Assembly: GCA_002351795.1 (NCBI GenBank)
Contig: DEHG01000106.1
Coordinates: forward strand, 1-33,074
DNA: 33,074 nucleotides
Direction: 5' to 3'
Source: Ruminococcaceae bacterium UBA2806
GTDB taxonomy: Bacteria > Bacillota > Clostridia > Oscillospirales > Acutalibacteraceae
This document shows, piece by piece, positions 23,780 to 31,196 of the stretch (the first letter of the stretch is position 1; each line of letters starts with the position of its first letter). A program made the position numbers and the translations under genes. The notes under the pieces were generated by a model. The model saw only the letters and a list, made by a program, of their open reading frames with translations. It searched no databases and was not told the origin of the DNA.

Positions 23780-24427
23780 ATGGATAATAACAAGAAAAAT
23801 CCTAATGTTTTTGCTCTGTATCTGATCGGAGGTCTGCTGGCAGCAATAGGAGTGATAATGTCGCTGGTATTTTTTGTATCTGCAGCTCAATCCGCCGGCA
23901 TTTACGCTAAGTATGAAAAGGTTCAGGGAACAATCAGCCGTGTTGAGTTTGATACAACCGATCACGGTATTGAATACGGCAATATTTATGCTGAATATGA
24001 AGTAAACGGCGTTGAATATAACAATGTTCGTATTTACAGTTATCCTTCCCCTCCTGTAACGGGGTCAATAGTGACAGTCTATTATGACCCGTTGGATCCC
24101 GGTAAAACTCTGGATTTCGATCCGTCGGAATCTTCGCAGGGAAGAACATTGTTTTTTGGCATTACGCTGGCAGGATTGGGCGCAGTGCTTCTTATAATGG
24201 GGCGTGTTGTAAGTAAATCGAGGACAAATGAGGAGCAGCATGCACGCTTTAAATCGTATGAAGAATACGATGGAGAAAAGACTGAGCGTGCGGGAACCTT
24301 ATTTGATAAAGAGGTAGATTTCAGAGAAACAAGACTGCATGATAAAGACAGAGGCGAAACTCTGAACGAGCGTAAGGCAAGAAGACAAAGAGAGTTTTTC
24401 GGTTGGGGAGAATATGATCATTACTGA
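23780..24427 (+). CDS. two-pass membrane protein, DUF3592-like
   Basis: A 215-aa protein with membrane segments at about residues 11-36 and 123-141. The loop between them is outside the cell and beta-rich, with the pattern TVYYDPLDPGKT that is typical of DUF3592 proteins; no function is established for that family. The charged C-terminal tail (about 145-215), rich in Glu, Arg and Lys, would be cytoplasmic. AAGGAG (23769-23774) sets the ATG at 23780; the upstream TTG frame overlaps the previous gene. It is the only membrane protein in the operon and is a candidate membrane anchor for the soluble partners. Confidence 0.83.
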   Translation: MDNNKKNPNVFALYLIGGLLAAIGVIMSLVFFVSAAQSAGIYAKYEKVQGTISRVEFDTTDHGIEYGNIYAEYEVNGVEYNNVRIYSYPSPPVTGSIVTVYYDPLDPGKTLDFDPSESSQGRTLFFGITLAGLGAVLLIMGRVVSKSRTNEEQHARFKSYEEYDGEKTERAGTLFDKEVDFRETRLHDKDRGETLNERKARRQREFFGWGEYDHY

Positions 24428-24456
24428 AAAAAATTATAAACGGAGGTAAGATAATT

Positions 24457-25641
24457 ATGGGATTATTATTTGGCAAAAAGAAAAAAGAGGTCGTTGAGCA
24501 GCCTGTTGTTATAAGGGAGGATCCTAAAAAGCAGCTTGATGCTACAAGACAGAATATGGTAAAAATACTTACTGCGCTTGATACCATAAACGTGCAGAAA
24601 ATACGTTCAAGCGTTTCTGAGGAACAGCTTTCCAATGCACAGCTTTCGGAATTTGACAGAGATCTGAAGATAGTCAAGGCTGTTATCAGCAAGCAGACAT
24701 CTTCGCAGCTTATGCTTGCGGAAAGCGACGCAATAGATCAGGAGCTTTTCTTCTTTGCCGAGCATATTGAAAATGAAATGTGCGAAGGACATTTCCTTGT
24801 TTCCGAAACATATATGAAGGCGATAAAATTCGGCATTTCAAAGGGACATGAACCGATAAAGGAATCCGATATTGAAAACAAGGATGAAATACTTAATCAG
24901 CGTCTGGAGATAATCAAGCATTATAAGCTGATAGCCGAGCTTAACAGGAAAATTGCAGCTTATCAGGACAGCATTATAAAGCTGAATGACAAGCTTTCCC
25001 ATTTGCAGGCAGATTATACTGAGGCTAAAAGTATTGCAAAGGAAGAAAGCATACGTCATAAAGACAAGTATGATCAGATAATAAGGATGAGTCCTGCCGA
25101 GGTCGCTACAGCTTCACCTGAGATACAGAATTATGCGGCAATATTCTCAAAGGTAAATGAACTCAAAAGTCAGATAAACGGAGTAAAGACAAGTATTTCG
25201 GGAATGAATGCCAATGTTCAGGAGATGCAGAGGGCAATAAGCAATACAGAAAATGCTCTTCTTTCCATTAACAGCATTACCACTGAAAAGGAAAGAGAAG
25301 AAATGGAGCGTGTCAACAGACAGTATATCGAAACAATGAAGAATCTCCAGGATCAGGTATTTGAATTTGAGGATCTGTTCTCTGATCTTGACGCTTCGAT
25401 AGACGCAATTAATTCCGATCCGAGAATAATCCGCAAAATGCTGAAGGATATTACGGCATATCGTAATATCGTACATCAGGATGAGCTTGATCAGAAGGCG
25501 GAAGAAGAGGGTATGAAGAATTATCAGGAATACCTCAGACAGGAGCAGCAGAAGCTTGATGATGATATCAGAGGTATGGAAGAAGATCTGGATAATGACG
25601 GAATTGATAATGAGCCGGTACAGCATAAGATAAGCAACTGA
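24457..25641 (+). CDS. coiled-coil protein with MGLLFGKKKK N-terminus
   Basis: A 394-aa mainly helical protein. It begins MGLLFGKKKKEVVEQ, a short hydrophobic patch followed by lysines, much like the membrane-touching N-termini of eukaryotic and archaeal ESCRT-III proteins. Residues 20-140 are helical with a conserved-looking FFFAEHIENEM segment, and 145-290 form long coiled coils with a short break at MSPAEVATASPEIQNY. The C-terminal 60 residues are acidic and Gln-rich. CGGAGGTAAG precedes the ATG. The neighbouring downstream gene starts in a similar way (MFGIFKSK), so the two may be related or complementary subunits. Family not recognised. Confidence 0.8.
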   Translation: MGLLFGKKKKEVVEQPVVIREDPKKQLDATRQNMVKILTALDTINVQKIRSSVSEEQLSNAQLSEFDRDLKIVKAVISKQTSSQLMLAESDAIDQELFFFAEHIENEMCEGHFLVSETYMKAIKFGISKGHEPIKESDIENKDEILNQRLEIIKHYKLIAELNRKIAAYQDSIIKLNDKLSHLQADYTEAKSIAKEESIRHKDKYDQIIRMSPAEVATASPEIQNYAAIFSKVNELKSQINGVKTSISGMNANVQEMQRAISNTENALLSINSITTEKEREEMERVNRQYIETMKNLQDQVFEFEDLFSDLDASIDAINSDPRIIRKMLKDITAYRNIVHQDELDQKAEEEGMKNYQEYLRQEQQKLDDDIRGMEEDLDNDGIDNEPVQHKISN

Positions 25642-25658
25642 TATGGGAGGAATACATT

Positions 25659-26465
25659 ATGTTCGGAATATTTAAAAGCAAGGCAGAAAGAGAGCAGGAA
25701 AAGCTTGATAAGGAGATCGCTAAAACTGAAAGATTTCTCAGTGACGACAAAAAGATGAGCGATATAAATAAAAAGCGCCGAGAGCTTGATAAGAAAAAGG
25801 CAAGACGTGATGACAGCAATTTCAGAGATAAGGTATTTGAAACAAATGTTAAGCTTAACAAGCTTGAGGAAAAATTCGTTATGAAGATAGTCAGCGAATC
25901 AAATGCCGTAAAGTATGAGCGTGAGCATAATCAAAGCAGCAAAAAGTCTGAAAGAAGGCTTAAAAATGCTTATCTTTCACTTGTTATGGTAAAGCACGCC
26001 AAGAAAAGACTTATTGAGATCGAAAACGAAAGAGACTGGAATCTGGCTATGAGAGATCTCAGCGGAGCAATAAAGACAATGAACGGTATTTCTCTCGGCT
26101 CTCAGAATATACAGAAAGCGCTTTTCCAGTTCAGGGCGCAGAAAATGGGCTGGCTTGAGGATAATGAATCAAGCGGCTGGTTCAATGAAAAGACCGAGGA
26201 AAAGGTTTCCAATGCCGAGGTGCAGAAGGTCATGAACAGTGATCCAATAGACCTGCTTGTAGCCGATGATATCTATGATACTCTGCTTGATGATCCAACA
26301 ACGGATATGATAAACGAATATGCTTCAAAGAGCATTGGCGTTGATACTAATTTTGAGCAGGTATCGGAATTTTCCGAAAAGCAGGAGCAGTCTGTGCAGG
26401 CAGAGCCGGTATCAATATCCGATGATGAATTTGACGATTACCTCAGAGACTGGGGCAAGGTCTGA
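25659..26465 (+). CDS. ESCRT-III-like helical protein, candidate AAA substrate
   Basis: A 268-aa soluble protein. It begins MFGIFKSKAEREQEKLDK. The first 125 residues are strongly basic and helical, with runs such as DINKKRRELDKKKARR. From about 165 the protein turns acidic. The last 14 residues read DDEFDDYLRDWGKV. Set against the MIM1 consensus (D/E)xxLxxRLxxL(K/R), the acidic and hydrophobic positions fit (Asp255, Phe258, Leu262, Trp265) while the Arg is Tyr261. Basic N-half, acidic C-half and a C-terminal AAA-binding motif is the ESCRT-III layout. The next gene is a Vps4-type AAA ATPase. The resemblance is in architecture and motif only; homology is not shown. It lacks PspA/Vipp1 signatures. 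Confidence 0.78.
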   Translation: MFGIFKSKAEREQEKLDKEIAKTERFLSDDKKMSDINKKRRELDKKKARRDDSNFRDKVFETNVKLNKLEEKFVMKIVSESNAVKYEREHNQSSKKSERRLKNAYLSLVMVKHAKKRLIEIENERDWNLAMRDLSGAIKTMNGISLGSQNIQKALFQFRAQKMGWLEDNESSGWFNEKTEEKVSNAEVQKVMNSDPIDLLVADDIYDTLLDDPTTDMINEYASKSIGVDTNFEQVSEFSEKQEQSVQAEPVSISDDEFDDYLRDWGKV

Positions 26466-26528
26466 TCTCAGTAATTATCATATAGATAATGAGCAAATAA
26501 TAATTTATTATCTGAAAGGTGAGTTAAA

Positions 26529-27800
26529 ATGGAACGTAATTATGCATTGGCTGTACAGAAAAGAGAAAACCTGTACAGAGCATATATAAATAAAGCCCAG
26601 ATAGTTTTACAGAGCAGCGGCGGCAAGCATACCTCAGAAGAATGTCAGTATTTGCAGAGAGCTGCCGAGCTGCAAAGTGAAATGGCAGATATGACTATCG
26701 GTGAGGAAAGAAATCACCATCTGAGAGAAAAGGAAGCTATCAGCGCAAAGGTTATTGCAATACTAAAGGAGATAGATCCTAAAAAGGCTGCTGAACTGGA
26801 AGGCGGCAAGGGCGAGGGCAAAAAGACCTCGCAGACAACAGGCGGCAGAGGCGGCGATAACGATAAGGAAAAGCTTGACGCTATGGCGCAGACATGGTAC
26901 AAGGAGGCACCGAATCATTCATTCAAGGATGTTTCCGGTATGGCTGAACTGAAGGATAAGCTCCAGGATTGTGTTACAAATTCAAACTGCGAGGAGCTGC
27001 TTGATTTCCTCAAGATACCGAGACTTAATACATATTTCTTTGTAGGCCCTCCCGGCTGCGGCAAAACCTATATCATTGAAGCATTTGCAAACGAGCTTGT
27101 AAATAATAAGGATAAGGAATATAAATATCTTTCACTTGTTGGTTCGGATATCATAAGCCGATATGTAGGCGATGCTGAAAAGATCGTTACAAGAATGTTT
27201 GAAGAGGCTGAAAACTGCGCCCCCTGTATCGTATTCATTGATGAGATCGACGGTGTATGCCGTAACCGTTCACAGAAGTCAATGCCTGAATATGCTGCGA
27301 GTATCACAACATCTTTCCTTACAGGATATAACAGGATGAAGAATTCAGGCAAATCCATTATTTTTATCGGCGCTACAAACTATCCTCAGCGTGTTGATTC
27401 GGCTATGCTGGACAGAGCAGAGGTCATTCGTGTTCCGCTGCCCGATAAGGATGCAAGGAGCAATGCTTTCCGTATGCAGTTTGAGGGGATCATTGAGCTG
27501 GATGACGATATATGCTATGACGATATGGCTGAGGTAACAGACGGCTATAACTACCGTGATATCGAGCGTGTTACATCAAATATGAAGAAGTCGATATTTG
27601 AACAGGTAATGCAGCAGGCAGGTAATCAGAAGGACGCTATAGAACTTATAAAGTTCGGCAAATTCAAGCTTAAAAAGAAGGATTTTGATGATGCTATGGC
27701 TGATTTCAAGCCCTCGTCAAAGAAGGATATTATTGACGCTATAGACAAGTGGGAAAGAAATCTTAATAATGACAGCTATCTTATAGATGATGAAGAATAA
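26529..27800 (+). CDS. classical AAA ATPase of Vps4/katanin/spastin type with helical N-domain
   Basis: A 423-aa AAA ATPase. Residues 1-82 form three helices (about 3-28, 36-54, 62-81), a size and order like MIT domains. A Gly/Lys linker (92-115) follows. The AAA domain has Walker A GPPGCGKT (173-180), pore loop RYVG (211-214), Walker B CIVFIDEID (233-241), sensor-1 GATN (281-284), a likely arginine finger at Arg296 and PLPDKDAR (303-310). The end, DFDDAMADFKPSSKKDIIDA then IDKWERNL, matches the C-terminal helix of Vps4, katanin and spastin. No protease or second AAA domain is present. AAAGGTGAG precedes the ATG. It probably remodels the adjacent helical proteins. Confidence 0.92.
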   Translation: MERNYALAVQKRENLYRAYINKAQIVLQSSGGKHTSEECQYLQRAAELQSEMADMTIGEERNHHLREKEAISAKVIAILKEIDPKKAAELEGGKGEGKKTSQTTGGRGGDNDKEKLDAMAQTWYKEAPNHSFKDVSGMAELKDKLQDCVTNSNCEELLDFLKIPRLNTYFFVGPPGCGKTYIIEAFANELVNNKDKEYKYLSLVGSDIISRYVGDAEKIVTRMFEEAENCAPCIVFIDEIDGVCRNRSQKSMPEYAASITTSFLTGYNRMKNSGKSIIFIGATNYPQRVDSAMLDRAEVIRVPLPDKDARSNAFRMQFEGIIELDDDICYDDMAEVTDGYNYRDIERVTSNMKKSIFEQVMQQAGNQKDAIELIKFGKFKLKKKDFDDAMADFKPSSKKDIIDAIDKWERNLNNDSYLIDDEE

Positions 27801-27816
27801 AGGCGAGGTAGAATAA

Positions 27817-28827
27817 ATGTCATCAGAGATCCTTGAAAAGTATAAATCAGAGATACCCTCAATTTCCAAAGAAAAGCTGATCGGGCGAAAGAGGTATGAG
27901 ACAATGCTTGTAGGCTGTCTGCCCTTTGGGGATCAGGAGCTTTATTTCAATACCCTGAGCAGCCGCAGCGCAATGCTGCTTGCAGGCAGACAGGGATGCG
28001 GAAAACGAACTCTGGAAAGCGCTTTTATAAACGGATACGGGGAAATGTTCAGCGCAGCGCTGAGCTTTCCCTTTGAGGATATTGCCGCTGAGGGTGATGA
28101 AAAGGCAGCTGCACAGCTTACAGATTTTCTGAAAGCGCTTGAAGAATATACTGACGGCGAAGATGAAAACAGCGAGGATGCATATATTGTTACACTCGGA
28201 AACATTACATCTGTAAAGGATATGCCGAAGCTTTGCGCTGCTTTGTCTGCGGGCGTCAGAAATATTGTAAAAAACGGAAAAGGCGTTATCGTCATGACTG
28301 CTGTATATGACGGGGATGTAAGATCAATTCCTGCGGCGGTAAGAAAGCCCTTTGTTGTATGCAGGGTAGATCCGCCTTCAAGAGAGGAAAGACTTGAATT
28401 TTTTAAAAACAGTATGGAGCCTGTTTCAGGATATGTAAACGATACTGTAGGCATTGATTTTATGGCGGATTATACGGAGGGTACGACCTTTGATGATCTT
28501 GACAGTCTTATATGTGATCTTCATGTTTTTCTGAAAGCAAAATTTGTCGTTGATGTTGCCGAAACAAGCGGCTCGGACATCAGTGAGGTTGAAATGGCTG
28601 ATATCGGCATTGACAAGGTAAATCTTGAAAAGGATGATTTTATCTTCCTTGCCGACAGCTATCGTGAGGAAAAGCAGGAGGCGGCGGGATTTGATATGAG
28701 CGCCATTACGGAAGCGCTGTCAAATCTTACTGTCAATCTTTCGTCTGATAAAGAGCCTGAAAAACCGAAGGCAGTCTCCCCCTTTGCTTTGCTTGATGAT
28801 GACGATGATCCGGATGCATTATTTTAA
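27817..28827 (+). CDS. degenerate AAA-like protein, probably inactive
   Basis: A 336-aa protein with an AAA-like core and damaged catalytic motifs. The P-loop reads AGRQGCGKRT (56-65), so Arg replaces the Ser/Thr that should follow the lysine. The strand at the Walker B position (AYIVTLGNI, 122-130) has no Asp-Glu pair, and the sensor-1 strand is GVIVMTAV (156-163) with no Asn. The segment PFVVCRVDPPSREERLEFF resembles the end of the AAA large domain. The C-terminus is an acidic tail, DDDDDPDALF. It starts 16 bases after the active AAA gene and may be a regulatory partner that binds but does not hydrolyse nucleotide. Confidence 0.8.
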   Translation: MSSEILEKYKSEIPSISKEKLIGRKRYETMLVGCLPFGDQELYFNTLSSRSAMLLAGRQGCGKRTLESAFINGYGEMFSAALSFPFEDIAAEGDEKAAAQLTDFLKALEEYTDGEDENSEDAYIVTLGNITSVKDMPKLCAALSAGVRNIVKNGKGVIVMTAVYDGDVRSIPAAVRKPFVVCRVDPPSREERLEFFKNSMEPVSGYVNDTVGIDFMADYTEGTTFDDLDSLICDLHVFLKAKFVVDVAETSGSDISEVEMADIGIDKVNLEKDDFIFLADSYREEKQEAAGFDMSAITEALSNLTVNLSSDKEPEKPKAVSPFALLDDDDDPDALF

Positions 28828-28865
28828 TTGCTTACTGAAATATTACGGACAAGGATGTGTATATT

Positions 28866-29978
28866 ATGAAAAAAATATCAATTATAATTTCACTTATGCT
28901 ATCTTTTGTTATTATGTTAACCGCATGTACACAGGCAAGTACATATCCCGATAAATCAGTGCCGGAAAATGTTGAAAGCGCTGTTTCAGATAAAGAAAAT
29001 GATGAAAGCAGTTTACAGAGTGAAGATACTGAAATAACAGAGTCAACGGACGATATTTCTGTTACGGAAGAATCTGCTGCAGAAGCTTCTCAGACAGCGG
29101 CAAATATAAGACCTGCTGATTGGGAAAATATAAAATGGACACAGTACAGCAGTCCGTATTTTACACTTGATATCCCCGAAGGATGGAAGGTGGACTGGAA
29201 CGGCAATGCAGAAAGACTTTACTGGACTGTCGGTACAGAGGACGGAAATATAGGACTGGAAAATCAGGATCATGTTTATGCAGCAAAGGATCCTTCAATT
29301 ATGCAGATAACGGGTGTTGAGATCTGTCTTTCAGAAGGAACTGTTCCGGAATTTTTTGATGCAGTAGTGGGGAGCAAACAGGATACATTTGAAGTAAAAA
29401 ATTCCTGCGTCCCCGCAAATAAGGAGATCCTGCAATCAATCCGCCCGACAACGCCGATAAGGGATTATCAGTCGCTTTACGTCAATTATACGAATAACGG
29501 TTTTGAAGGTGAGGGCATATATTCAGCGGTAATAATGGAATCAAGGGATGTTGTGTATTCCGGAATGAATTACGGCATGTGGGAGATAAACTGCGTTTAT
29601 ACGGAGCATACTCCGCTTGGAGAGCTTGTAAACTGGCAGCCTGTCCTTACAAAGATAGCCCAGTCATTTAAATATACTCAGCAGTATATTATGGAATGGC
29701 AGCAGACAGCAGGTTCAAATGAAACTCCCGAAAGTCCGGTAAGCGATACCGATCCTGTTATGCAGGCTTTTGAGGAGCGCAGCAAGCAGGATACGATCAT
29801 ACAGGAAAAGCGTTCGGATATGATAGGCGAATATGAACGTGTTGTTGATAATGATACGGGAGATATCTATCGTGCATATAACGGTTTTCTTGACGATATA
29901 GGTACAGAGCAGAAAAAATATACTGCAATTACAGATGAGCAATACCTTGAAGGCTATAAAGGCTGGATAGATAAATAA
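28866..29978 (+). CDS. lipoprotein with Ser/Glu-rich linker and unrecognised C-terminal domain
   Basis: A 370-aa exported protein. The signal peptide ends with the lipobox LTAC (Cys21). A low-complexity Ser/Glu/Thr linker runs to about residue 80, and a folded domain begins at WENIKWTQYSSPYFTLDIPE, a start often seen in domains of the PsbP/DUF1795-like type, though the match here is only suggestive. The end is charged and probably helical. The ATG at 28866 is favoured by AAGGATGT upstream over the GTG at 28857. Only 38 bases and no terminator separate it from the AAA operon, so it may be the last gene of that transcript. Confidence 0.8.
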   Translation: MKKISIIISLMLSFVIMLTACTQASTYPDKSVPENVESAVSDKENDESSLQSEDTEITESTDDISVTEESAAEASQTAANIRPADWENIKWTQYSSPYFTLDIPEGWKVDWNGNAERLYWTVGTEDGNIGLENQDHVYAAKDPSIMQITGVEICLSEGTVPEFFDAVVGSKQDTFEVKNSCVPANKEILQSIRPTTPIRDYQSLYVNYTNNGFEGEGIYSAVIMESRDVVYSGMNYGMWEINCVYTEHTPLGELVNWQPVLTKIAQSFKYTQQYIMEWQQTAGSNETPESPVSDTDPVMQAFEERSKQDTIIQEKRSDMIGEYERVVDNDTGDIYRAYNGFLDDIGTEQKKYTAITDEQYLEGYKGWIDK

Positions 29979-29998
29979 CTATAAGGGAAGGTAATGAA

Positions 29999-30538
29999 AT
30001 GACAGAAGAAAATAAGGTTTTCTCCGCTGCGCCGACAGATGAACGTGTCCCGGAGGAAAAAGCCGCTTATGAGCTTCTTGACAGGCTTGGCGTGGCGTAT
30101 ACAAGGACAGATCATCCCGTTGCTCAGACAATGGAGGATTGTCAGCGGGCGGAGGAGCTTCTGGGCGTTAAAATATGTAAAAACCTGTTTTTATGCAACA
30201 GACAAAAGACAAGCTTTTATCTTCTTATGATGCCGGGAGATAAGCCCTTCAAGACAAAGGATCTTTCCGCCCAGATCGGAAGTGCAAGACTTTCATTTGC
30301 CGGCGAGGAATTTATGAAGGAGCTGCTTGGAGTTGCTCCCGGTTCGGTAAGCGTACTCGGGCTTATGAATGACCATGATAAAAAAGTCAGACTTCTTATA
30401 GAAAAGGATATTCTGAAGGATGAATATTTCGGATGCCACCCGTGTAAAAATACATCCAGCATGAAGATCAGGGTAAGTGATCTTACGGATGTGATATTGC
30501 CAGCAGTCGGACATGATTATACAGAGGTAGTGCTGTAA
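29999..30538 (+). CDS. ProX/YbaK-family aminoacyl-tRNA deacylase
   Basis: A 179-aa stand-alone editing protein of the INS/ProX (YbaK-like) superfamily, which hydrolyses mischarged tRNA, typically Ala-tRNA(Pro). Conserved features are the catalytic lysine region CKNLFLCNRQKTSFYLLMM, the loop GSARLSFAGEEFMKELLG, the GSVSVLGLMND motif and the late HPCKNTSSMKI. The length and order match the ProX subgroup (prolyl-tRNA synthetase-associated domain). The ATG has AAGGGAAGG upstream. Its stop overlaps the next start by one base, so it is coupled to the SprT-like gene. Substrate choice is inferred from the family. Confidence 0.9.
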   Translation: MTEENKVFSAAPTDERVPEEKAAYELLDRLGVAYTRTDHPVAQTMEDCQRAEELLGVKICKNLFLCNRQKTSFYLLMMPGDKPFKTKDLSAQIGSARLSFAGEEFMKELLGVAPGSVSVLGLMNDHDKKVRLLIEKDILKDEYFGCHPCKNTSSMKIRVSDLTDVILPAVGHDYTEVVL

Positions 30539-31194
30539 TGAATGATTTTGACGTACTTCTTGTGAAGGTGAAAAGGGAAGCAAAAAAGATAGGCATACCG
30601 ATATCAGATAATATAGACAGCCGTATTGCTGTAAATACAAGGGCTAAAACAAGGTATGGCAGATGTACAAAAAAGGGGAACAGCTTTGTAATAGAGCTTT
30701 CCTCGATACTGATCGACGCACCTGAGATATCATGCAGGCAGACAATTGCCCATGAGCTTATACATACCTGTCCGGGCTGTATGGATCACGGCGACAGATT
30801 CAGATATTATGCATCTAAAATGAATAATGCATACGGATACAATATAAGCCGTACAAACAGCGCAGAGGAAATGGGCGTTCCCGACAGACGGAAAACTGAT
30901 GCTAAATTCATAATAACCTGCCGCAAATGCGGGAGCAGCTTCACCCGCACAAAAAGGAGTGCGCTTATAGATTCTCCGTCAAAATACCGCTGCAAATGCG
31001 GAGGGGAGCTGTATGTACGGACTAATACAAATGAACCCGTACAAAGTGAAGCACCGGCAGTCAGCAGCGCAAATTATATACTTCTGTGTCTTAAATGCGG
31101 GAGAAAAATACAGCGGCAGAGAATGTCTGCGGCGATAAAGAACCCGTCCGCATACAGATGCAGCTGCGGCGGTATGCTGAAACGGATTCGTTAG
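30538..31194 (+). CDS. SprT-like zinc metalloprotein with two zinc ribbons
   Basis: A 218-aa cytoplasmic protein. The SprT-like domain (about 1-120) has the metallopeptidase motif HELIH (72-76) and a further His in MDHGDRF (His84), so the zinc site is complete. Two short zinc ribbons follow, CRKCGSS...CKCGG and CLKCGRK...CSCGG, which are related in sequence (each has a basic Arg-rich insert followed by SALI/SAAI and a Pro-Ser) and look like a duplication. SprT proteins are linked to DNA-protein crosslink repair in eukaryotes; bacterial roles are unclear. It overlaps the upstream gene by one base. Confidence 0.87.
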   Translation: MNDFDVLLVKVKREAKKIGIPISDNIDSRIAVNTRAKTRYGRCTKKGNSFVIELSSILIDAPEISCRQTIAHELIHTCPGCMDHGDRFRYYASKMNNAYGYNISRTNSAEEMGVPDRRKTDAKFIITCRKCGSSFTRTKRSALIDSPSKYRCKCGGELYVRTNTNEPVQSEAPAVSSANYILLCLKCGRKIQRQRMSAAIKNPSAYRCSCGGMLKRIR

Positions 31195-31196
31195 GG

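Noticed and set aside
25659..26465. PspA/Vipp1 phage-shock protein
   Set aside because: The helical layout is similar but I see no PspA-specific sequence, and the acidic C-half with a terminal MIM-like motif is not a PspA feature.
31095..31196. Longer RlmA start overlapping the SprT-like gene
   Set aside because: The extra 34 residues come from the alternate frame of the zinc-ribbon codons, do not match the family, and have no supported start site.
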